From positions 1-64,000 of the forward strand of contig NZ_VIGB01000002.1 of the NCBI RefSeq assembly GCF_006636205.1: DNA of 64,000 bases. Reading direction: 5' to 3'. This document shows, in pieces, positions 8,182 through 16,177 of this stretch (positions are counted from its first letter, which is position 1; the number at the start of each line of letters is the position of its first letter). Source of the stretch: Kitasatospora acidiphila. Its GTDB lineage: Bacteria; Actinomycetota; Actinomycetes; Streptomycetales; Streptomycetaceae. The translations under genes and the position numbers were made by a program. Under the pieces are notes generated by a model that ran no database searches, was not told the DNA's origin, and saw nothing but the letters and a program-made list of their open reading frames with translations.

Positions 8182-9435
8182 TCAGCCCGCAGGTGTCGCG
8201 CTTGCACGCTGCTCAGCATCGGGGACCTTGAGCAGTACAGCCTCAGCCTCGGCAACCTTGGCCAGAACAGCCTCGGCCACAGCCTTGGCTTCCACAGGCG
8301 ACAGGAACTTGCAGATCCAGCCGGCAACGCCATTCGGGTCTCGCCAGTCAGGGGTGTCCGGTGCGATCCGCTGTGGCTCTACGGCCGGGACACGAGGTGT
8401 CGGCAACTCAGCAGGCTCTTCCGTGGAAGTCCGGATGCTGCCCGCATCACCTCGACTCTCGGGAGGAGCTGTCGGGGCCGCACTCCCCCGGTTGTTGTCC
8501 GCGGACAACAACCGGGCCTGTGCCGCCTCGCTGACCGCGGGTGTCCGCTGCTCGGTTACTGCTGGAGTGCCATGGCTGTCCGGCACACCATCAGCTGGGC
8601 TCTGGGCCTGAGCTGCTGGGGCGGCTGGTGTGTTGTCCGCGGACAACACACCAGCCTTCGCGAGAGCACGCAGCTTGCGGTCCTCGTCGCGGCGGGCGCG
8701 CTCCTCTTCCTGGAGCTGGTCGGCCAGGGCGAGGAGGTCGTCGGTGCCAAGGCTCGGGTCGTCCTTGAGGGCACGGGCGAGGCGCCGGGCCCACCGCTCG
8801 GCAAGCTGGCCGCTGACGAGTCGTTCCTGGATGGCGCCGGGGAGGGTGAGGAGGGCCACCTGGTTGCCGACCCAGGAGCGGTCCTTTCCGCGGCGGCGGG
8901 CGACTTCGGCGGCGTTGCCCGCGCAGGCTTCGAGGAGCTGCTTGATGCCTTGGGCTCGCTCGATGATGTCGAAGTCGGTGCGGTCCTCGTTCTCCAGGAG
9001 GAGGTTGTCGAGGAAGTCTTCCGGGCTGCCCGCCAGATCGTCGCGGACGACGAAGTCGAGCGTGTCCAGGCCGACGTGGAGTGCCGAGCGGTAGCGGCGC
9101 TCACCGTTTAGGAGGACGTACTCGGCGCCGGCGGGGTCGAGGATCTGGTCGTGGTCGGGCCACAGCTTGAGGTAGGCGGCCCGGGTGACGGCGACGCACG
9201 CGGTGGTCTGGCGGGCGGCAAGGCTGGTGCCGAGGGTGTTCTTGTCCTCGTCGGTGCCGAAGTTCCGGCGGGGGTTCACCGGGCACGGCGCGACCGTGGC
9301 CAGGGGCAGGCGCACAAGATCGTATGCGGGAATGGTGCCTTCGGTGACGGCCTTTGCCCGGCCACGCTCGCTACGCGGGGGCCGGGCCGCGCCGAAGCTC
9401 CCGGCTCCAAGTCGGTCGGCTACGCGGCTGCTCAT
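8182..9435 (-). CDS. parB: ParB-like partition protein
   Basis: A 417-residue protein from ATG 9435 that overlaps the parA stop as ATGA, so it is translationally coupled. The N-terminal ParB/Srx-like domain shows CPVNPRRNF and YVLLNGERRYRSAL. The middle has the helix-turn-helix-like stretch EVARRRGKDRSWVGNQVALL, followed by helices with the conserved QLAERWARRLARAL. A long flexible Ala/Pro/Thr-rich linker (about residues 270-370) contains two coded copies of the 14-bp palindrome, read as VLSADNT and LLSADNN. The C-terminal helical segment (VEAKAVAEAVLAKVAEAEAVLLKV) looks like a dimerisation coiled coil. Role: binds parS sites and stimulates ParA for DNA segregation. Confidence 0.85.
   Translation of the reverse strand: MSSRVADRLGAGSFGAARPPRSERGRAKAVTEGTIPAYDLVRLPLATVAPCPVNPRRNFGTDEDKNTLGTSLAARQTTACVAVTRAAYLKLWPDHDQILDPAGAEYVLLNGERRYRSALHVGLDTLDFVVRDDLAGSPEDFLDNLLLENEDRTDFDIIERAQGIKQLLEACAGNAAEVARRRGKDRSWVGNQVALLTLPGAIQERLVSGQLAERWARRLARALKDDPSLGTDDLLALADQLQEEERARRDEDRKLRALAKAGVLSADNTPAAPAAQAQSPADGVPDSHGTPAVTEQRTPAVSEAAQARLLSADNNRGSAAPTAPPESRGDAGSIRTSTEEPAELPTPRVPAVEPQRIAPDTPDWRDPNGVAGWICKFLSPVEAKAVAEAVLAKVAEAEAVLLKVPDAEQRASATPAG
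8495..8508. repeat. ParB-site palindrome 3 (inside parB)
   Basis: TTGTCCGCGGACAA within the parB coding sequence, read as LLSADNN in the linker. Confidence 0.75.
8633..8646. repeat. ParB-site palindrome 4 (inside parB)
   Basis: TTGTCCGCGGACAA within parB, read as VLSADNT; the flanks extend the palindrome to GGTGTG/CACACC. Confidence 0.75.
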
Positions 9436-10580
9436 GCGATCCTCCGGGCGATGTCGCGCATCGCGTCGGCCTGCTCGCCGTCGGGGGCCCACACGAGCAG
9501 GGGCGTCTTGGTGCGGACGGCTTCCCGCTGGTCCTTGAGGTCGTTGACGACGGCGATTACCTCGGGCTTGCCGATACTCCTCCAGCTCTCGAGCGAGGAC
9601 GTCAGGACATAGCCCTTGCGGACGTCGTAGAGGTTGACAATGAACCCGAGGTCGCAGATGTCGACGTCCAGGTCGTCGCACAGTGCGTCGATCTGCTCGC
9701 GCAGCAGAGCGTAGGCGTCGGCTGAGGAGTCCTCTGCCTGCACGGGGATGACCAGACCAGAGCTGCCGTCTTCCTCGCCCTCGCGGGTGCGCACGTAGTA
9801 GAGGGCGTTGTCCATGGCGTAGCCGAGGGACGGCGGGCAGTCGATCAGCATGAAGTCGAAGTCGCCGGCGAGGGGCTCGAGTGCCTTCTCGAGGGCGGTC
9901 TCCTTGATGCGGATCTCGCGGTAGGTCGCCAGCTTGGCGTCCAGGAGGAAGCCGTCGGTGCAGGCCGGCAAGAGGAAGAGCCGGCCTCCGAAGGCATCGC
10001 CGTTGACTGGAAGGACGAGGTCCGCGAGTTCCCCGTTCTTCTCGCCGGTCATGTGCTTGACGAGGCTGTCGCCCTTGAGGGCCAGGTGCTCGTGGCCGAG
10101 CTGCTTGGTGAGGTGGCCCTGAGGGTCGAAGTCGACCATGAGGACGCGGAAGCCCATTTCGGCGAGGGCCTGGCCGATCCCGGCGGTCAGCGCGGTCTTG
10201 CCGACGCCGCCCTTCTGGTTGCCGATCGCGATCCGGCGGGCCCCGGTGGCGCGGCGGGCGCGCTCGGGGAGGGGGTGGGCGTCCAACCAGAGCCGGATGG
10301 ACTGGGCCACTCCCTGGTTGTAGGCGAGCTTCAACGCGGAGCAGTCGGCTCGGAAGTCCGCCAGCAAGGCGCTAGGGACGTAGGTCGAGAAGGACGTCGC
10401 GCCGGAGACGTCGATTGTGGGGAGAGGCTTGGTGGCTTCCTTCCATGCCTTGATGCCTTCGGTGACGGCGTCTTGGATGTCGACGCCTACGGTGGCGGCT
10501 CGAATCTTCAACTCGCGCCGCAGCTGCTGGGGGAGCTTGGTAACTACCTTGTCCCGCTCATCGGTGTCAGGGGTGGCCAT
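9432..10580 (-). CDS. parA: ParA-type partition ATPase with N-terminal DNA-binding extension
   Basis: A 382-residue protein from ATG 10580. Residues 1-50 (VVTKLPQQLRRELKIRAATVGVDIQDAVTEG) look like a ribbon-helix-helix DNA-binding extension that may let ParA autorepress. The ATPase core has the deviant Walker A GNQKGGVGKTALT (about residue 120), Walker A' MVDFDPQGHL and Walker B FMLIDCPPSLGY. A second helical region (residues 55-110) precedes the ATPase. It should bind nucleoid DNA in its ATP form and move ParB-bound plasmid copies. It overlaps parB by 4 bp. Confidence 0.92.
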   Translation of the reverse strand: MATPDTDERDKVVTKLPQQLRRELKIRAATVGVDIQDAVTEGIKAWKEATKPLPTIDVSGATSFSTYVPSALLADFRADCSALKLAYNQGVAQSIRLWLDAHPLPERARRATGARRIAIGNQKGGVGKTALTAGIGQALAEMGFRVLMVDFDPQGHLTKQLGHEHLALKGDSLVKHMTGEKNGELADLVLPVNGDAFGGRLFLLPACTDGFLLDAKLATYREIRIKETALEKALEPLAGDFDFMLIDCPPSLGYAMDNALYYVRTREGEEDGSSGLVIPVQAEDSSADAYALLREQIDALCDDLDVDICDLGFIVNLYDVRKGYVLTSSLESWRSIGKPEVIAVVNDLKDQREAVRTKTPLLVWAPDGEQADAMRDIARRIA

Positions 10581-10589
10581 GCGGGGAGT

Positions 10590-10618
10590 TTACTAACCGC
10601 TATGCATTGTTGAGTCAC
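10590..10618 (-). promoter_or_regulatory. Candidate parAB promoter
   Basis: On the minus strand GTGACT (10618-10613) and TAGTAA (10595-10590) are 17 bp apart and end nine bases before the parA start, a good vegetative-type promoter with a very short leader. The first ParB-site palindrome of the upstream cluster lies at 10664, about 45 bp upstream, so ParB spreading could repress it. Confidence 0.5.
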
Positions 10619-10769
10619 CGACACCCCGTGAGACTGCCTCAGGCCACCCGAATAGTGCCGGTGTTGTCCGCGGACAACACAACCTCGTTGGCTCCTCTCC
10701 TCAAGACCAGCTGACAAAGGCTCGTCCCGCAGGACCACTGGACACGAGCCCCTCGCATGCACCGTCGTG

Positions 10770-11033
10770 TTGTCCGCGGACAACATCCGCTCCCCCATCG
10801 TTGGAGCCACGGCCGGCGGACGCTGGCAGGAACGACGCACGGCTCGTGCCTCGGTAGCCCTGCCGAGGAACGAGCCCTGCGTCGAAGAGCGTCGAGGCGT
10901 GTTGTCCGCGGACAACATCCGCTCCCCCATCGTTGGAGCCACGGCCGGCGGACGCTGGCAGGAACGACGCACGGCTCGTGCCTCGGTAGCCCTGCCGAGG
11001 AACGAGCCCTGCGTCGAAGAGCGTCGAGGCGTG
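10770..11033. repeat. Two tandem 132-bp repeats
   Basis: The segment from the palindrome at 10770 to 10901 is repeated exactly from 10902 to 11033, and a third palindrome at 11034 begins where a third unit would start. Identity looks complete, implying recent duplication that enlarged the palindrome array. Confidence 0.85.
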
Positions 11034-11095
11034 TTGTCCGCGGACAACACGTCCGGGCGAGTGACCACCACTACCTTCGTCACTGCCCAGCAGGA

Positions 11096-11141
11096 GCTGC
11101 CGTGCCGGATGTTGTCCGCGGACAACATCCGGCACGGCAGC
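11096..11141. repeat. 46-bp perfect palindrome containing a ParB site
   Basis: The arms GCTGCCGTGCCGGATG and its complement extend the 14-bp core at 11112-11125 to a perfect 46-bp palindrome. It could extrude a cruciform, or act as a strong binding or nucleation site. Confidence 0.85.
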
Positions 11142-11419
11142 CGGGGGCGGCAATAGTCGACGCGGGCCACTTCCCGCATGTGTTGTCCGCGGACAACATC
11201 GGGCCGGGCCCGCTGGCGTGCGGGCTGAGCCCAGGCGGGTCAAAGCGGGTTCCGGGGCTCGGACCTGGCGGGTGGTGAGGGCGCGGTAGGTGGTGAGGCC
11301 GGCGGCCGCGGCGGTGCGGGCCAGGCGGGTGCGCAGGGAGTCGCGAGGCGGCGTATCAATGGCACCGGACAGGGAAGTGTGTAGCTGTCGGCAGTATGTC
11401 CGCGAGGGGGGAGAGGTTT

Positions 11420-11728
11420 GTGGCAGTGGGAAGGGCAGCGCGTCAGGCAGCCCGCAGGCCGAGGGTCGAGGCGGTATTCGGAAAGGACGCGACCCCCGCG
11501 GCGCTCGACCTGCTTGAACTGGTCGAGTACGCGTGGCACGACGCCTATCACGAGATCACGCCGTCCGAGGCGCTGATCGACGACATCCTGACGTGCTCTC
11601 AGGGCGATCTCGGCCGGCTGATCCGTTTCGGCCTATTGGCAGTCGTGGACGCGCGGGACCTCTGGATGGCCGTCGAAGCTATAAGAGCTGCCGAGAGCGA
11701 CTCCGGGACCGGTGAGCGAACCGGCTGA
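11420..11728 (+). CDS. Hypothetical protein
   Basis: About 102 residues from GTG 11420, preceded by GGGGGGAGAG at good spacing. Sequence landmarks: VFGKDATPAALDLLELVEYAWHD, EALIDDILTCSQGDLGRLI, ARDLWMAVEAI. It is mostly helical and acidic with no membrane segments. It lies just beyond the ParB-site cluster and is transcribed away from parAB. I do not recognise a family. Confidence 0.6.
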   Translation: MAVGRAARQAARRPRVEAVFGKDATPAALDLLELVEYAWHDAYHEITPSEALIDDILTCSQGDLGRLIRFGLLAVVDARDLWMAVEAIRAAESDSGTGERTG

Positions 11729-11855
11729 GGTGCCGTGATCGAGCGGTGCACGCCAGGTGAACCCGAGCCCACCGGCCCGTCCGCTGGTCATTCCAGTAGG
11801 CGCCCGGATCGATACATACGAACACGTCAGTCCCTGCTCGGCGTGATCGTGTTTC

Positions 11856-13403
11856 GTGCGACGATCCCGGCATGATCAACCTCGCTGCTGCCTCTCCATG
11901 GCGCCGTATAGGTACGGGTCGGCTGCGTGGGGCGGCGCCGGTCCAGCGGGGTTCCGCAGTCGCGGTGCTGGGGCACTGCTGGACCGCTCGCTGGTACAGA
12001 TCGCCGACGCTTCCTCGGATGCCCGCTGCTTCGACCGGGAGAGCATCCGCGTGGCGGCGGACGTGTGGGACAACAACACCATCCCGCTGTTTCGGGCGGC
12101 GACAGCCAGCACTCGATGCGGGCGCGAACGTCGTGCGCGGGCGGCGTTGGAGTGGATGGCCGGCCTCGGCGAAGAGAGACGGGCCTGGATGCTGGACCAG
12201 GCCGCGGCCGCCGGACACTCGTTGGACGAGCTGCTTGCGACCACGAAGCCATACGTGCCAGGCCGTGACTATCTGGGACATGTGATGGCCCCGGTGATGG
12301 CGGTGACGCCGCAGATCGCAGAGAGCCTCGCCACCGACTACGACCTGCCGTCGGCAGAAGTCCGCTGTCTGCAGGTCGAGCGGACCGGTAGCCGTCTCAT
12401 CGGCTATCTCGAACTCGCTGTCGCCCGTTCCTATCCCGTCGACGAGGGCACGTCTCCCGAGACCGCCACGCTGGGCATACGGCTGCGCGACATCACCGAG
12501 GTCCGCTTCGATTGCCAGAACACCCGGGGCGCCGCCCTTCGACCGGAAGCTGACGGAGTGTCGATCGGCATCGGATCCCACGGCACCCTCCGCGCGGCGA
12601 CGGCCGACCTCCGCCCGGACGACCGCTGCTGGCACCTGTCCGCCGCAGGACACCTGGCCGACGCGACCACACCGCCCCGCGACAGCCAACCTGCCTGGCC
12701 CGCCCCTCCGCAGGAGGGACACCTAGGCACCAACGCCATGGCCGCCGCGACCCTCCTCCACCGCGCCATGCTGCACATCCGCATGGTCCGCTCTGCCGCA
12801 ATCGCACACCGGGTCCCGGTGCGCGACTTCCACCGGGCCTTCGCCGGAGCGGGCGAGGCGATCCTCGCCGCCGGCGCCCACCACCTTCCCCACCGCCGTG
12901 AAGCCGCCTTCCGCCGACTGATCGAGACCTGGGCCCGACGCGGCGGCGCGGCCCTCGCCGAGTGGTTCGCCACGGTGCTGCCCGAGACGGCCCACCAACC
13001 GGACTTCCTCGCTGGGCTCCGCGACCAGGCCGGAGCACACCCGGCCGCCGACCCAGTGCTCCAGCCCGCTCCAGAACCCTCCGCGGTCCCCGGCCCGCCG
13101 CAGGCCGAGCTCCGCTTGGCCACGTACACCTCGGCACACACGCGCTACGGCACCCACCACAAGGCCTCCGCCCTTCTGCACCTGGCCGTGCCGCCTCACC
13201 CCGAGAGCGCTGACGGCGCCCCCTGGTGCCTGCGCGTCGTGCGGGGCGCCAGCCCCGCCCGCTTCCAGGTGCAGACCGAGGCGTTCCAGGGCGCCAGCCA
13301 TCCCCGCGTCACCGTTGACGACAATGCGGCCCGTCACTTCGTCCTGCGCGATGGAGCCCTCACCATCACGAGCGGGGAAGACTGGCGCGACGATCAGTCG
13401 TGA
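11856..13403 (+). CDS. Hypothetical protein, about 515 residues
   Basis: A long frame from GTG 11856 (an internal ATG at 11898 is an alternative start) with protein-like composition throughout. The middle part (ITEVRFDCQNTRGAAL, GVSIGIGSHGTLRAATADLRPDDRCWHLSAAG) is beta-rich. The part from about residue 290 is helical (AAATLLHRAMLHIRMVRSAAIAHRVPVRDFHRAF). The end (LLHLAVPPHPESADGAPWCLRVVR) is again beta. No signal peptide, membrane segment or known motif was seen. Neighbours give no functional clue. Confidence 0.65.
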   Translation: MRRSRHDQPRCCLSMAPYRYGSAAWGGAGPAGFRSRGAGALLDRSLVQIADASSDARCFDRESIRVAADVWDNNTIPLFRAATASTRCGRERRARAALEWMAGLGEERRAWMLDQAAAAGHSLDELLATTKPYVPGRDYLGHVMAPVMAVTPQIAESLATDYDLPSAEVRCLQVERTGSRLIGYLELAVARSYPVDEGTSPETATLGIRLRDITEVRFDCQNTRGAALRPEADGVSIGIGSHGTLRAATADLRPDDRCWHLSAAGHLADATTPPRDSQPAWPAPPQEGHLGTNAMAAATLLHRAMLHIRMVRSAAIAHRVPVRDFHRAFAGAGEAILAAGAHHLPHRREAAFRRLIETWARRGGAALAEWFATVLPETAHQPDFLAGLRDQAGAHPAADPVLQPAPEPSAVPGPPQAELRLATYTSAHTRYGTHHKASALLHLAVPPHPESADGAPWCLRVVRGASPARFQVQTEAFQGASHPRVTVDDNAARHFVLRDGALTITSGEDWRDDQS

Positions 13404-13471
13404 GCACGTTCGTTTGCACGGGCCTGAGCACTTTGACCTTTACGCCGACATGGAGCCCGCGCTGGTGTAGT

Positions 13472-13740
13472 TCACGGTCCTGACTCCTCGACAACCCGTC
13501 CGTACGGGGGCTTGAAGAGATCGGTTGTTCGCCTGCTCTCGGAGACGGCCTGCATCGCCGCCAGATTCTCCATGGCCGAGGACAGGCTGACTTCGAGGCC
13601 GGCAACTTCACCGGTCCAGCCTTCACGTCGGGCCTCGGCGATGCGGGCATCGAGGTTGGTGATGATCTCGGTGAGGCGGGGCATCTGGGCGGCGGTGTCG
13701 GCGTCCTGCCGGAGCGTGGTAGGGCAGTAGTCGCGGCGAG
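13472..13740 (-). pseudogene. Integrase C-terminal tail remnant
   Basis: The frame reads LRQDADTAAQMPRLTEIITN, LDARIAEARREGWTGEVAGL and EVSLSSAMENLAAMQ, which resembles the coiled C-terminal tail of Streptomyces site-specific integrases. No catalytic domain precedes it. Instead the frame joins an unrelated NTPase scrap near 13740. It is a dead piece. Confidence 0.45.
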
Positions 13741-13880
13741 CCGGGTCTTGCCGCCCCCGCCCGTCCCGGTCAGCACCTGGCACAGCACCGCCGTGCCCCC
13801 CGCCCCGTACGGCCGTGCGCAACCGGTCCGCCTCGGTGCGGAGCTGGAGGGACTGCGCGCGGGGCGGGATCGCGCCGACC
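13735..13880 (-). pseudogene. STAND/NB-ARC-type NTPase P-loop fragment
   Basis: In changing frames the minus strand gives QVGAIPPRAQSLQLRTEADRL followed by AVLCQVLTGTGGGGKTRLAA, a Walker A motif like VLTGMGGVGKTQLA in actinobacterial NB-ARC/TPR regulators. It is limited to about 45 codons and fused to the integrase tail, so it is debris. Confidence 0.45.
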
Positions 13881-14255
13881 TGATGCGGCCACGCGGCCGG
13901 CGCCTGCGGCCCGCTCTGATGCACGATCAGATTCCTGCCGGCGGCGCTCGCGCCGGACCGGTTCGCGATCGCCCGCGGTGTGCCGCTACACGAGGCGTTC
14001 AGCGACGACCGGCCGGACGTGGTGGTGGCCGCCCACCACGAGGACGACTTCTGTCCAGTGGGCCGAAGAGGTTCACCGGGCGGCGAGCGTGGGCCCAGCG
14101 CCACCGTGCACAAAGGGCGGCAAGGGACAGGACCGTTGAGGGACGGGGGACAACCCCCGCATCAACCCAGGTGCCAGCAGGACGGGCGACCAAAGCGTGG
14201 CCTTGGCACGCTGGGCGTGAACGGGGACGAACACCTGAAGAAGCAGGAGAGATTG

Positions 14256-14660
14256 ATGAGGGCACCTGCGGGGCGGCAGCACTGTGGGCGGGAATGTGCG
14301 TAGTGGCCGTGTCGGGGTTCCTCCCGGCGGCGGCCGTTGCCGAGCGGGTGCCAGCCTCGCCGCCCGGCAGCGTCATGGAGGGCATCGAGCAGGCGGTCGC
14401 GGACGGATTCCCGGGTGCCGTGGCGTATGCCAGGCGCGGAGAGTCGCAGTCGCGGATGGCGGCCGGGCTCGCGGACACGGCGACCGGCGAGCGAGTCCGG
14501 CCAGACCAGCGGTTCCGGATCGCCGGCAACACCAAATCATTCGTGTCGACAGTGCTTCTGCAGTTGGAGGGCGAAGGACGGCTCTCGCTGGACGACAGCG
14601 TGGAGAAGTGGCTGCCCGGCACAGTTCAAGCGCCGCCAGCCGGGACGGCCAGAACGTGGT
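14256..14660 (+). pseudogene. Serine hydrolase (class C beta-lactamase-like) N-terminal fragment
   Basis: ATG 14256 has a strong site (GCAGGAGAG) but reaches a stop after 15 codons; a shift puts translation into the frame ALWAGMCVVAVSGFLPAAAVAE (signal peptide), then GFPGAVAYARRGE and FRIAGNTKSFVSTVLLQLEGEGRLSLDDSVEKWLPG. This is the start of a secreted D-Ala-D-Ala carboxypeptidase or beta-lactamase-family protein. The SxxK nucleophile expected in SNTKS is glycine here (GNTKS), and the protein stops matching after about 120 residues. Three separate defects show that it is dead. Confidence 0.7.
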
Positions 14661-14748
14661 CGACGCAGCGGACGGTGGTCTCGCGGCGGGTCCAGGTGGC
14701 CACGGTGATCTCCTCAGGGGTTGGCCGGCCGCCCCGGTGGGCGGCCGG

Positions 14749-14760
14749 TAGGGTGCGCGC
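14749..14760 (+). promoter_or_regulatory. -10 element for a leaderless start
   Basis: TAGGGT ends six bases before the GTG at 14761 with no ribosome binding site, matching the layout at 2803-2814. Confidence 0.5.
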
Positions 14761-14901
14761 GTGCGATTGATCGGTTCGGGGTTGCGGGTCGTTGTGCTGG
14801 TGCTGGTCAACGGCGATCCGGTGTGGCCAGCAGTCGGGGTTGCTGCGGTGTCCGTGGTGGCGGCTGTCGTGGTGGGTGTGCTGCGGTATCGCAGCCGCTG
14901 A
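14761..14901 (+). CDS. Small membrane protein, NGDPxWP family (copy 2)
   Basis: A 46-residue protein beginning MRLIGSGLRVVVLVLVNGDP, followed by VWPAVGVAAVSVVAAVVVGVL and the basic end RYRSR. It is a paralogue of the 45-residue protein at 2815-2952: same N-terminal layout, same NGDPxWP motif at the same position, one transmembrane helix and a basic tail. Shared positions are mainly the motif and the charge pattern. Function unknown; too short for the usual gene-length cutoffs, so it is easily missed. Confidence 0.6.
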   Translation: MRLIGSGLRVVVLVLVNGDPVWPAVGVAAVSVVAAVVVGVLRYRSR

Positions 14902-15100
14902 CGGGCGTCAGGTGGTGGTCGACGGGGCGTCAGCGGCCCGGTCAAGGGCAGCGCGGAGTCGTCGCGCGTACTCGCCGGCCACACCGTCGCGGGCCTGTTC
15001 TGCGTCACTCCACGGGTTCGCGCTCGGCGGGCCGATGCTCCGCGGCGGGAGCGGGGTCGGCCGCGAGCAGGAGCAGGCCGCGCCGGAGCGCGGCGGCGGT

Positions 15101-15232
15101 TCACAGTGCATCGGTGAAGTCGAGCTCGACGCCGTCTCGGGCGGCGTCGGTGACCAGGCCGGCGGCGGTGGCGGTGTCGTGGGCCAGGTCTGTGTGGCCA
15201 CGCTGGGGGCGGTAGTTCGGGGTCAGTCGCAC
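15101..15232 (-). CDS. Hypothetical small protein, possibly truncated
   Basis: A 43-codon frame from GTG 15232, overlapping the end of the gene upstream (stop at 15223), reads YRPQRGHTDLAHDTATAAGL followed by DAARDGVELDFTDAL. It looks like the beginning of a longer conserved Streptomyces protein. Downstream, helical stretches such as EYARRLRAALDRAAD lie in other frames to 14905, so a frameshift or decay probably shortened it. Confidence 0.4.
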   Translation of the reverse strand: MRLTPNYRPQRGHTDLAHDTATAAGLVTDAARDGVELDFTDAL

Positions 15233-15555
15233 TGATCGCCGTACTCCACGACCATCCAGCCCGCCGGCACCTTGCGGACCTCCCACCCGGGCACCAGCAC
15301 CTGGTGGACGTAGGAGCGGTCGTCCCAGCTGACCAGGGTGTCGTGGACGGTCGAAATGATCGGCTCCTGCACGTTGTCGAAGAGCACCACCGGCTCCAGC
15401 GCCGAGCCAATGATCGAGCCGGTGCCCTCCGGGATCGACCGCCACCCGACCAGGGGCACCAGCATGATCAGACTCTCCCCTGGCGAGCCGATCGCCACCC
15501 GCCAACCGTTCGGGGCCGCCACGAACGGGGCCGACCCGCTGCTGTCATTCGTCAT
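15223..15555 (-). CDS. Hypothetical protein
   Basis: A 110-residue protein from ATG 15555 (MTNDSSGSAPFVAAPNGWRVAIGSPGESLIMLVPLVGW...). It is beta-rich with several strands (PVVLFDNVQEPIISTVHDTL, SYVHQVLVPGWEVRKVP, WMVVEYGDQCD) and no signal peptide. The stop overlaps the start of the next small frame, which suggests a two-gene unit. Family not recognised. Confidence 0.55.
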   Translation of the reverse strand: MTNDSSGSAPFVAAPNGWRVAIGSPGESLIMLVPLVGWRSIPEGTGSIIGSALEPVVLFDNVQEPIISTVHDTLVSWDDRSYVHQVLVPGWEVRKVPAGWMVVEYGDQCD

Positions 15556-15666
15556 GGCCACCACCCTCGCCCGGCCACCCACGCGCCGTCAGGCCCTTGC
15601 CCACATTCACCCCGACCTCTACCCTCCCCCGACTGGCCGTGGCCTTCCTAGAGCAGGAGTGCGGCG

Positions 15667-16080
15667 TCACGCCCGCCAGCTGGCGGGTTTCGGCGTGGTG
15701 GTGGGGAACACCGCAGCGGCGAGGAGGCTGATGTCGTCCCTCGGCCGGTCGACACCATGGATCGCCGGTCCTGACCCGGCCCGCCGCACCCGCTGGGAGA
15801 CTGTTCGCGCCGGTCGGTGGGCGAATGCCTCGGTGAGGCGCACGCTGTAGCCCTCGGACTCCATGTAGGCGGCGGTCGCGGCGAACGGGTCTGGATGGTT
15901 GAGCTGGAGCGGGGTGAAGGAGAACTCCACAGCGGCCTGGATGGGCGGGACCAGTTCACCACCGGGCTGCGGAGCGAGCGGAGCCTGCCAACGCAGCTCC
16001 ACCGAGGCCCGGCCCTGCGCGTCACGGCTCAGCAGGTGCTCGGTGTAGGGGAACTGGTGGAGAACGTGCTCCTCTGCGGT
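15667..16080 (-). CDS. Hypothetical protein, start uncertain
   Basis: The frame reads HQFPYTEHLLSRDAQGRASVELRWQAPLAP, PPIQAAVEFSFTPLQLNHPD and ATAAYMESEGYSVRLTEAFA. It is compact, beta-containing and cytosolic-looking. The frame is open to an ATG at 16179 that overlaps the divergent gene's ATG at 16178, which is unlikely to be real. I set the start within the conserved-looking part near 16080. It may be an N-terminally truncated gene. Confidence 0.45.
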   Translation of the reverse strand, partial: TAEEHVLHQFPYTEHLLSRDAQGRASVELRWQAPLAPQPGGELVPPIQAAVEFSFTPLQLNHPDPFAATAAYMESEGYSVRLTEAFAHRPARTVSQRVRRAGSGPAIHGVDRPRDDISLLAAAVFPTTTPKPASWRA

Positions 16081-16177
16081 GGCGCTGGCAGCCGGCCGCC
16101 CTGGCAAAAACGCAGGCCACCCGCCAACACGACGGTGCCCCCGGAGGGGGACTGTTTGCCGAGGCCGCTCAACTCGC

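Larger units (their letters stand above)
10664..11196. repeat. Cluster of six ParB-site palindromes
   Basis: TTGTCCGCGGACAA occurs at 10664, 10770, 10902, 11034, 11112 and 11183 (start positions), all perfect. Outer bases usually extend it to GTTGTCCGCGGACAAC. There is no long coding frame between copies. With the four copies downstream and inside parB this gives ten copies within 3.4 kb, and I saw none elsewhere in the window. The arrangement beside parAB makes it the plasmid's centromere-like site. The sequence differs from the chromosomal Streptomyces parS (GTTTCACGTGAAAC). Confidence 0.8.

Noticed and set aside
10544..11278. Long frames on both strands containing repeated MLSADN / VRGQH peptides
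   Set aside because: They are translations of the non-coding ParB-site palindrome array; both strands give similar frames because the repeat is palindromic.
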